A stretch of DNA of 7,447 nt from Acidobacteriota bacterium. GTDB taxonomy: Bacteria; Acidobacteriota; Polarisedimenticolia; J045. The notes beneath the pieces were generated by a model that was not told the origin of the DNA, made no database searches, and was given only the letters and a program-made list of their open reading frames with translations. Shown here in pieces: positions 1 through 5,597 of the stretch (position 1 is its first letter; every line of letters starts with the position of its first letter). The translations under genes and the position numbers were made by a program. The stretch lies in assembly GCA_020350085.1 (NCBI GenBank), contig CP070706.1, positions 784,225 to 791,671 on the forward strand, written 5' to 3'.

Positions 1-240
1 CACAGTGAGCACGTCAGTGTGCGCCGGCCGCCGTTCGGTCCGCTTCGCTACGGAAACGCGGTCCTGTCTCGCCATCCGATCGATCTCCACCTCGATCACA
101 GCTTCGGCCGGCGATGGACGGGCAAGACGGGTTTTTGCGCCGCGAGCATTCGCGTCGGCCGGGTCCGGGGGGACGTGGTGAGCGTTCACCTCGACTTTGT
201 CCGATCGACGACCCGCAGCCGTCAGCTGCGCGGGATGATC
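1..240 (+). CDS. Endonuclease/exonuclease/phosphatase (EEP) family protein, internal fragment
   Basis: The + frame is open from the first base, so the gene starts outside the window. The translation carries two landmarks of the EEP (DNase I-like) fold: a YGNAVLSRHPI strand-loop near bases 49-81, and VVSVHLDF at about 175-198 followed by SRQLRGMI. In EEP enzymes, which are metal-dependent phosphodiesterases or phosphatases, the HL(D) pair lies on a core strand and the R-x-x-QL helix follows it. The next expected block, the GDFN metal-site motif, is absent. From about base 240 the frame reads antisense polyphosphate kinase until a stop at 400-402, so those last residues are not family sequence. 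The substrate cannot be told; EEP members act on DNA, phosphoinositides, sphingomyelin and others. The family call rests on motifs only. Both ends are missing, the left by the window and the right by the junction. Confidence 0.6.
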
Positions 241-1157
241 AGAATGTTGCGAATTCGCTCGGGCATGGTGTCATCGATTTCGAGTCGCACGACGGAACCG
301 AAGTGGCGTTGGCCGACGACTTCCTGCATCGCAGTCAGCAGATCAGCAGCCTCGTCTTCTTCAATCTCGAGATCTGCGGCCCGAGTGATCCGAAACGGAT
401 GAGCCGCGACGATGTCGACGCCGCGGAACAGAAGATCGAGATTGGCAGCGACGACCTCTTCGAGCCACACGAAGTTCGATGAGCCGAGCTCGCCCAGCCC
501 CAGCCTCTCGTAGCCGTCGGCTCTTTCCTCGCTCGGCACGCGCAACAAGCGCGGAAACATGTGCGGGACTTTCACGCGCGCGAAGCGCTCGCCAGCTTCC
601 GGATCGTTGATGACGACGGCGAGGTTGATGCTCAGATTCGAGATGTGCGGGAACGGATGGCCGGGGTCGAAAGCCAGCGGCGTCAAAGCCGGGAAGATGT
701 CGCTCTGAAAATGCCGCTTGAGTAGCTTGCGCTGCTTGTTCTTCAGCTCATCGTAGGAAAGAACGTTGACCTTCTTCTCACGCAGACGCGGAAGCAACTC
801 GCTTTTCCAGCACGTTTCTCGCAGCGCCAGCAGCGGCAGCAATCGCTCGCGGATCTCCTTGAGCTGCTCGGCCGGAGTCATGCCATCCGGCGGCGCCTTG
901 AGAACGCCGGCCGTCAGTTGTCGCCGGAGGCCGGACACGCGCGTCATGAAGAACTCGTCGAGGTTGCTCGAGAAGATCGCCAGAAACTTGATTCGCTCGA
1001 GCAAGGGATTTCGCTCGTCGAGCGCCTCTTCGAGCACGCGAGCGTTGAACTGCAGCCAGCTCAGCTCACGATTGATGAAGAAGCGTTTCTTGTCGAGACT
1101 CTCTTTTCTCCCTGCCGGGGGCTCTGGGCCCCCGACGGCTCGCCGTGGCGTGGACAT
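222..1157 (-). CDS. ppk1: Polyphosphate kinase PPK1, N-terminal part only (C-terminal catalytic half missing)
   Basis: PPK1 reversibly polymerises the gamma-phosphate of ATP into polyphosphate. From the start at 1157, residues 26-43 (INRELSWLQFNARV) and 55-74 (FLAIFSSNLDEFF) form the N-terminal domain; Asn65 matches the ATP-contacting Asn of E. coli PPK (N45). The head domain follows with FPHISNLSINLAV, VPHMFPRLLRVP and AAHPFRITR, and homology ends at MPERIRNIL. Only about 311 codons are present, against roughly 690-720 for the family. The C1 and C2 domains, with both catalytic histidines, are absent, so this piece cannot be an active kinase as it stands. The ATG at 1157 has GGAG about 9 bases upstream. 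An in-frame ATG at 1256 adds 33 unconserved residues without a ribosome site and was not used. The gene is divergent from sixA-CHAD-parA, in keeping with a shared polyphosphate role. Confidence 0.9.
   Translation of the reverse strand: MSTPRRAVGGPEPPAGRKESLDKKRFFINRELSWLQFNARVLEEALDERNPLLERIKFLAIFSSNLDEFFMTRVSGLRRQLTAGVLKAPPDGMTPAEQLKEIRERLLPLLALRETCWKSELLPRLREKKVNVLSYDELKNKQRKLLKRHFQSDIFPALTPLAFDPGHPFPHISNLSINLAVVINDPEAGERFARVKVPHMFPRLLRVPSEERADGYERLGLGELGSSNFVWLEEVVAANLDLLFRGVDIVAAHPFRITRAADLEIEEDEAADLLTAMQEVVGQRHFGSVVRLEIDDTMPERIRNILIIPRS
231..243. other. Junction between an EEP gene fragment (+) and a truncated ppk1 (-)
   Basis: Reading rightwards on the + strand, EEP-like residues (RQLRGMI) continue to about base 240. 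Reading leftwards on the - strand, PPK1-like residues (MPERIRNIL) continue to about base 237-240 and then end in IPRS and a stop at 222-224. Both homologies meet at the palindrome TGATCA (236-241), which contains GATC. The layout fits a deletion between tail-to-tail genes, an inversion breakpoint, or a chimeric join. The sequence alone cannot decide between these. Confidence 0.6.
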
Positions 1158-1185
1158 CCGATGCGTCTCCGATTTGGCCTGTTCG

Positions 1186-1220
1186 AGTTCTCGCGCTCGA
1201 GAGCTACTTTTCAATGTAGC
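1186..1220. promoter_or_regulatory. Divergent ppk1/sixA intergenic region with two inverted repeats and a possible ppk1 promoter
   Basis: The 110 bases between the ppk1 and sixA starts hold two adjacent inverted repeats. One is AGTTCTCG-CGCT-CGAGAGCT (1186-1205, 8-bp stem with one G-T pair). The other is GCTAC-N8-GTAGC (1203-1220). On the minus strand TGCTACATT (1213-1221) resembles an extended -10 element (TGn plus TACATT) and lies inside the second repeat. No good -35 was found. If it is used, the first repeat would fall at the very 5' end of the ppk1 transcript. Either repeat could instead be an operator. No clear + strand promoter for sixA was recognised. Confidence 0.3.
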
Positions 1221-1267
1221 ATTCTTCCCCGAGGTCAGACTTCGAGCCAGCCCCATGGAGGTTCAAG

Positions 1268-1774
1268 ATGAAGCACATTCTGCTGCTGCGCCATGCCAAG
1301 TCCGACTGGGAAGCGGATTTCGGCGCGGATCACGAGCGACCGCTCAACGATCGCGGCCGCGCGGCAGCGAGACTCATCGGTCAGTTCGTCTCCACACTCA
1401 AGGAGCCGCCCGAGCTCGTCCTGACTTCCTCGGCGGTGCGGGCGCGAGCGACCGTCGAGCTGGCAGCCGATGCAGGACGCTGGCGCTGGCCGATCGAGCG
1501 TCGCCGGGAGCTTTACGAAGCCGATCCGGAGACCGTGTTGGAGCTCATTCGAAGCCAGCCCGCCCGGATCAGCTCGTGCTTGTTGTCGGGCCACGAGCCG
1601 ACCTGGTCCGGCTTGACGGGCCGGTTGATCGGAGCAGCGAGAATACGATTTCCGACCGCCGCTCTCGCACGCATCGACTTCCGCGTCGAGAAATGGAGCG
1701 AGATCGACTTCGGAACCGGAGAGCTGATCTGGCTCGTCACGCCAAAGCTACTCAAGCGTGCGACTCGTAGCTGA
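1268..1774 (+). CDS. sixA: SixA-type phosphohistidine phosphatase (histidine phosphatase superfamily)
   Basis: This is a cytosolic enzyme of the SixA branch, whose best-studied members dephosphorylate phosphohistidine on signalling or phosphotransferase proteins. The 168-residue length fits these short single-domain members. Visible catalytic features are LLLRHAKS at the N-terminus (Arg8, His9 as the phospho-acceptor), SSAVRARAT (Arg58), LYEAD near residue 82-86, and SGHEPTW with His109. The later RFPTAALARIDF block is also typical of SixA. The start is well supported: GGAGG at 1257-1261 lies six bases before the ATG. It is divergent from ppk1 and lies about 100 bases upstream of the CHAD gene on the same strand. 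The natural substrate is not shown by the sequence. It could be an HPt or NPr-like protein or, as a guess from context, the phosphohistidine form of PPK1 itself. Confidence 0.9.
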   Translation: MKHILLLRHAKSDWEADFGADHERPLNDRGRAAARLIGQFVSTLKEPPELVLTSSAVRARATVELAADAGRWRWPIERRRELYEADPETVLELIRSQPARISSCLLSGHEPTWSGLTGRLIGAARIRFPTAALARIDFRVEKWSEIDFGTGELIWLVTPKLLKRATRS

Positions 1775-1892
1775 AGGGGTGCGATCGCGCGGATCGGCCC
1801 ACTTCGTATCGAGCTGGCCACTCACAGATGCCGTCACATCGCCATGCTAGACTTCTGCCGCTGACTTCAGCGCCGCTGTGCGCCAAAGATCG

Positions 1893-3485
1893 ATGACCGC
1901 GAAGACGACGACGTTCGAGGCGACACGTGACGCCTCCGACAAGCAGACTGCCACGCTGATCGCAACGTTGCTCGGGGCGCATGGGACGGTTCGGTCTCGC
2001 AGGTATCACTGTTCCCGAGTCTATTACGACACGTTCGATTGGCGCGTGTACCGTGCGGGAGCCACGCTGGCACACGAAATCAACGACGATGCCCAACTCA
2101 TCGTTTGGGAGTCGTTCGACGGCGAGCGTCTACATCGGTTAGCTTCGAAAAGCGCTCCCGAATTCGCCAACGATCTTCCGGACGGATCGTTTGGCCACTC
2201 GCTCGCCAAGCTGATCGATGTGCGACGCCTGCTTCCGATGGTCGCCGTCGAGAGTCGCGGAACGCAGTGGAACCTGTTGGACAGCCGGCAGAAGACGGTC
2301 GTGCGGGTTCGGTCAACGTCGACGAGAGCCTCGAGCACCGACGGTACTCGCCGAGGAAAGCCTGCACGCACCGTCTGTGTGCTGCCCGTCCGAGGATTCG
2401 ACGACGATGCGCGCGCCGTGACCGAACTGCTGCGCGAGGGACTGCGAGCCGTGCCGGTCGATGGAACAGAGCTCGACCGGGCGCTCGCGGCCATCGGGCA
2501 ACAGCCGGCCAGTTACAGCTCGAAGCTCCGCGTTCAGCTCAGCCCCGATCAGAGCAGCGACGAAGCCATGAAGGCAATGCATCGGGAGTTGCTGGACATC
2601 ATGTTGGCCAACGAAGACGGTGTCCGACGAGATCTCGATGTCGAGTTTCTCCACGATTTCCGCGTCGCGGGACGCCGCATTCGCTCCGCGTTGACTCAAG
2701 TACCGGGCGTTTTTCCGGATGTTCCGGCGACCGCTTTCAAGGACGGACTGGCATGGCTCGCGCGTTTCACCGGTCCGTTGCGAGATCTCGATGTCTACCT
2801 GCTCGAGCTGCCAAGCTATCGATCTTCGTTGTTGCCAGAGGATCGCGAAGCACTCGATCCTTTCGAGCGGTTCCTGCGACAGCGCCGGGAGAGAGCTCTG
2901 AGGAGCGTCATCGAGGCTCTCGATACGACACGCTACGGCAAGCTCATTTCCGACTGGAGAGCGTTTCTCGACGGCGAGCTGCCAGCCGACGGCTCGGGGT
3001 TGAATGCGACGCGTCCGATCGGCGAGATCGCTGCCGAGAGGATCACACGTCGCTTTCGCAAGGCCGTCAAGCGCGGCCGGGCGATCGATGACGGCACGCC
3101 AGCGAACGTTTTTCACCGCTTGCGGATCGACTGCAAGAAGCTCCGGTATCTGATGGAGTTCTTCCGCAGCCTGTACCGCGTCGAAGCCATTAATCCGTTG
3201 ATCCGCGAGCTAAAGCGCTTTCAGGACAACCTCGGGCTGTTCAACGACTACGAAGTGCAGCAGCACGCACTGCGCCGCTTCGCGCGAGAGATGTCCGATG
3301 AGCGAGGGGCTCCGGTCGGCACGCTGCTCGCCCTGGGCCAGCTGATCGACAAACTGCGAGAACGCCAGCTCGAGCAGCGGCGAAGATTCAACGAGCGATT
3401 CGCGAGCTTCAGTGACAAAAAGAACGTCGGGAAGTACCTCACACTCTTCGCGAGAAAAACAACCGGTGGCGGGTCGACGTCATGA
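1893..3485 (+). CDS. CHAD domain protein with degenerate CYTH-like N-terminal domain
   Basis: CHAD domains are all-alpha, histidine-rich and basic, and are known to bind polyphosphate and locate to its granules. Numbering from the alternative GTG at 1878 (535 residues), the CHAD domain spans about 225-515. It has the two hallmark motifs: FLHDFRVAGRRIRSAL (257-272) and VFHRLRIDCKKLRYLMEFF (411-429). FTGPLRDLDVYL (297-308) and LKRFQDNLGLFNDYEV (445-460) are also typical. Residues 10-215 look like a CYTH (triphosphate tunnel) module, with VYYDTFDWRVYRAG at 48-61. The signature ExExK is reduced to FEATRD, so tunnel catalysis is doubtful. ATG 1893 is preferred because it puts that strand close to the N-terminus as in relatives; neither start has a clear Shine-Dalgarno. 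A weak extended -10 (TGCTAGACT, 1845-1853) precedes it. Its stop overlaps the parA start. Likely role: polyphosphate binding or granule scaffold. Confidence 0.88.
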   Translation: MTAKTTTFEATRDASDKQTATLIATLLGAHGTVRSRRYHCSRVYYDTFDWRVYRAGATLAHEINDDAQLIVWESFDGERLHRLASKSAPEFANDLPDGSFGHSLAKLIDVRRLLPMVAVESRGTQWNLLDSRQKTVVRVRSTSTRASSTDGTRRGKPARTVCVLPVRGFDDDARAVTELLREGLRAVPVDGTELDRALAAIGQQPASYSSKLRVQLSPDQSSDEAMKAMHRELLDIMLANEDGVRRDLDVEFLHDFRVAGRRIRSALTQVPGVFPDVPATAFKDGLAWLARFTGPLRDLDVYLLELPSYRSSLLPEDREALDPFERFLRQRRERALRSVIEALDTTRYGKLISDWRAFLDGELPADGSGLNATRPIGEIAAERITRRFRKAVKRGRAIDDGTPANVFHRLRIDCKKLRYLMEFFRSLYRVEAINPLIRELKRFQDNLGLFNDYEVQQHALRRFAREMSDERGAPVGTLLALGQLIDKLRERQLEQRRRFNERFASFSDKKNVGKYLTLFARKTTGGGSTS

Positions 3486-4237
3486 CCATTTTCGCGCTCT
3501 ACAATCTCAAAGGAGGCGTCGGCAAGACGGCGGCCGCCGTCGCGCTGGCGTACTTGTCGGCGCGGGACGGGGCACGCACTCTGATCTGGGATCTCGATCC
3601 GCAAGGGGCAGCGACGTACTGCTTCCGAGTTCGAGCCGACATCGAGGGCGGTGCGAAGCGCTTGATGGCGAAGCGACGGCGGCTGCGCGGCGTGATCCGG
3701 GGCACCGACATCGACGGGCTCGATCTGGTCCCTGCAGATTTCTCGCTTCGCAGGTTGGACATCGTTCTCGATGCCCGCAAGCGGCCGCGCCGACGAGTGA
3801 CCCGCATGCTCGAGCTGCTCGAGCCAGACTACGACAACGTTTTTCTCGACTGCCCGCCGAGTATGTCGCTCGCCTCCGAAGCGGTGTTCGCCGCTGCTGA
3901 CGTGTTGCTCGTCCCGACGATGCCGACCCCGCTGTCGCAACGAACACTGGAACAGCTCGCCGGATTTCTCGAGCGAAAGGGCCCGCAGGGGCTCGAGGTG
4001 CTGCCGTTTTATTCCATGGTCGATCGCCGCAAGGCTCTCCATCGCCAGACGTGTGAGTCGCCGGACGGTCTCGCGTACCGGCCGCTGTCTGTGCGGATCC
4101 CGTACGCGAGCGCCGTGGAGCAGACTGTGACCTACCGCTCGCTGGCACCTCTGTTCGGCCGAGACGGGGAGGCGGGGCGAGCCTTTCGCGCACTGTGGGA
4201 AGAGGTCAAGCAGCGGTTGGCGGACCGGCCAGCCTGA
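3482..4237 (+). CDS. ParA/MinD-family ATPase (orphan, no ParB)
   Basis: ParA ATPases dimerise with ATP, bind DNA non-specifically and position plasmids, chromosomes or protein cargo. The 251-residue protein has the deviant Walker A KGGVGKT (10-16, signature Lys10 and Lys15), the Walker A' DLDPQG (37-42) and Walker B NVFLDCPPS (119-127, Asp123), then VLLVPTMPTPLSQRTLEQL (141-159). There is no N-terminal helix-turn-helix as in some plasmid ParA proteins. Two strongly basic stretches stand out, KRLMAKRRRLRG (59-70) and RKRPRRRVTR (99-108). The ATG overlaps the CHAD stop by four bases (ATGA), which implies translational coupling and a shared task. No ParB gene or parS-like site is visible and replication genes are absent, so a role in replicon partition is unlikely. 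Inference: it acts on the CHAD protein or on polyphosphate granules as cargo. The family is certain; the cargo is not. Confidence 0.9.
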   Translation: MTIFALYNLKGGVGKTAAAVALAYLSARDGARTLIWDLDPQGAATYCFRVRADIEGGAKRLMAKRRRLRGVIRGTDIDGLDLVPADFSLRRLDIVLDARKRPRRRVTRMLELLEPDYDNVFLDCPPSMSLASEAVFAAADVLLVPTMPTPLSQRTLEQLAGFLERKGPQGLEVLPFYSMVDRRKALHRQTCESPDGLAYRPLSVRIPYASAVEQTVTYRSLAPLFGRDGEAGRAFRALWEEVKQRLADRPA

Positions 4238-4276
4238 CGAGAGGACCGCTCGGCGCGACGTCTCGGGCCTCCCGGG

Positions 4277-4309
4277 CGATCGCGATCGGCACCACCTAGA
4301 ATAGGAGGT
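4277..4309. promoter_or_regulatory. Palindromes in the gap between parA and the efflux operon
   Basis: The 112-base gap contains the perfect palindrome CGATCGCGATCG (4277-4288), then the imperfect inverted repeat ACCACCTAGAATAGGAGGT (4291-4309; arms ACC/GGT and CCTA/TAGG around an A-A mismatch, loop GAA). No T-run follows, so this is not a standard intrinsic terminator. TAGAAT (4297-4302) resembles a -10 box inside the second repeat, which would suit an operator over a promoter of the efflux genes, but no matching -35 was found. Confidence 0.3.
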
Positions 4310-4349
4310 CGCTCCGAGGGGCGGCCGCTAAAAATAAGGATCGCCCGCC

Positions 4350-5597
4350 ATGCTTCTGGCTCGTCCGTCGCCGTTCGTTCCAGCCCTCGTCGCTCTCCTC
4401 GTCTCGACGACCGCCGGCGTGGTCCTCGTCGGTTGTCACGGCGCGGCGGACGGCGCCCCCTCCGGCGCAACGGCCGAGCAGCAGACGCGGCCCAACAAGC
4501 CGGCGAAGGACGCTATCGCCGTGCGAGTCACGTCTGCAGAGCGCCGCGCCGTTTCGTCGATCTATGCGACGAGCGCGACGCTGCGGGCCGATAAGCGGGC
4601 CACCGTCATCGCGCGCACGCAGGGTGTGATCGAAAAGCTGCTCGTCGAGGAGGGCGATCTCGTGCAGGCGGGCCAGCCGTTGGCCGAACTGGAGGACGAT
4701 GAGCAGCAGATCAACGCCGAAATCGCGCGCACGACGCGCGAGACGACGGCGCGAGAGTTCGAGCGCGCGCAGCGCCTCAAGCAGCAAGGCCTGATGAGCG
4801 ATGAGGAGTTCGAAGCCAAGAGGCGGCTTGCGGAGGAGGCCGAGCAGTCGGCCCAGCTCGCCGAACTGGAGCTAGAGCGAACCGTCATCGACGCGCCGTT
4901 CAGCGGACGGATACTGGTGCGTCATCTCGACGTCGGCGCCACGGTCTCCAACGGCACCGCCGTGTATGACCTGGCCGATCTGCAGCCGCTTTATGCCGAC
5001 GTCACCGTTCCGGAGCGTCACGTCGAGCGAATCTCTCCGGGGCAGAGGGTCCGAATCACGGCCGAGACGATCGAGGACCACCTCGACGCGCGCATCGAAC
5101 GCATCGGTCATCTCGTCGATCCACAAACGGGAACGGTCAAGGTCACCGTCGCGGTGCCTGGTGCCGGGCCGCTTCGTCCCGGGAGCTTCGTGCGCGTCGG
5201 GATGATCACCGACACGCATCACGACGCGCTCGTAGTCGCGCGTTCCGCGTTGGTCGCCGAAGGCCGGCGCTGGCATCTGTTTCGGCTCGCCGAGGGCGGC
5301 GACGAGGTCGAGATGCTCGAGGTACGCCTCGGTTACGAAGAGGGCGACATCGTCGAGGTGCTGGAGACGCTGGTCGATGCTTTGCCTGATGTCGGCGACG
5401 GCGACGGCGACGGCACGCAGACGCCTCTGGCGAGCGCGCAGCTGAGGCCGCTGATGGAGGGCGAGCAGGTCGTCGTCGTCGGTGCGTCGGCCCTCAGCGA
5501 CGGAGCACCGGTTCGAGTGATCGACGCAGAAGGCGGCGAAGTCGAGCGCCCAGAGGACCAGGCAGCCGCCGACGGTGAAGACGGTGGCGCTGTCTGA
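4350..5597 (+). CDS. RND efflux periplasmic adaptor (membrane fusion protein), lipoprotein
   Basis: The adaptor bridges an inner-membrane RND permease and an outer-membrane TolC-like channel. Residues 1-28 form a lipoprotein signal ending in the lipobox LVGC (26-29), so Cys29 should be lipidated and hold the protein on the periplasmic face. The order fits the HlyD/AcrA family: the first lipoyl half-motif with GVIEKLLVEEGDLVQAGQPL (92-111), a Glu/Gln-rich alpha-hairpin (about 116-175), the second half with VIDAPFSGRILVRHLDVGATV (start 179), a beta-barrel to about 290, and a membrane-proximal domain ending VVVVGASALSDGAPVRV. Length (415) is normal. Odd: residues 344-371 look like an insertion with GDGDGDGT. 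AAGGA at 4336-4340, nine bases before the ATG, supports the start. It overlaps the permease gene. The substrate is unknown. Confidence 0.92.
   Translation: MLLARPSPFVPALVALLVSTTAGVVLVGCHGAADGAPSGATAEQQTRPNKPAKDAIAVRVTSAERRAVSSIYATSATLRADKRATVIARTQGVIEKLLVEEGDLVQAGQPLAELEDDEQQINAEIARTTRETTAREFERAQRLKQQGLMSDEEFEAKRRLAEEAEQSAQLAELELERTVIDAPFSGRILVRHLDVGATVSNGTAVYDLADLQPLYADVTVPERHVERISPGQRVRITAETIEDHLDARIERIGHLVDPQTGTVKVTVAVPGAGPLRPGSFVRVGMITDTHHDALVVARSALVAEGRRWHLFRLAEGGDEVEMLEVRLGYEEGDIVEVLETLVDALPDVGDGDGDGTQTPLASAQLRPLMEGEQVVVVGASALSDGAPVRVIDAEGGEVERPEDQAAADGEDGGAV
5394..5414 (+). repeat. Short in-frame GGCGAC tandem repeat encoding GDGDGDG
   Basis: Three perfect GGCGAC units followed by a further GGC lie within the adaptor gene and encode alternating Gly and Asp (residues 349-355). 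The unit is six bases, so expansion or contraction keeps the frame. It lies in an insertion between two conserved strands of the membrane-proximal domain. Confidence 0.8.

Noticed and set aside
241..402. Continuation of the + strand EEP frame to the stop at 400-402
   Set aside because: This stretch is antisense to well-conserved PPK1 sequence and does not resemble an EEP C-terminus.
1158..1256. Upstream ATG at 1256 (minus strand) extending ppk1 by 33 residues
   Set aside because: The added residues do not resemble the family N-terminus and no ribosome site precedes that ATG. The ATG at 1157 has GGAG at good spacing.
1781..1788. GCGATCGC palindrome after sixA, also found at 4276-4283, resembling the cyanobacterial HIP1 octamer
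   Set aside because: There are only two copies in the window, the gene families do not suggest a cyanobacterium, and CG- and GATC-rich words are common here.
1775..1800. Possible terminator after sixA (CGAT-N7-ATCG)
   Set aside because: The stem is only four base pairs and there is no T-run. Read-through into the CHAD gene seems more likely.
1822..1838. Direct repeat TCACA-N7-TCACA upstream of the CHAD gene, considered as a Pho box or CRP site
   Set aside because: The 12-base period and sequence do not match a Pho box (11-base direct repeats of CTGTCAT), and a CRP site would need inverted arms.
2313..3116. Long minus-strand open frames opposite the CHAD gene, and similar frames opposite the parA, adaptor and permease genes
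   Set aside because: They are antisense shadows expected in high-GC coding DNA. Their translations show no family motifs, while the sense frames are clearly recognisable.
3482..4349. Plasmid-type partition locus around ParA
   Set aside because: No ParB, no replication gene and no recognisable parS (TGTTTCACGTGAAACA-like) site was found. The neighbours are polyphosphate-related.
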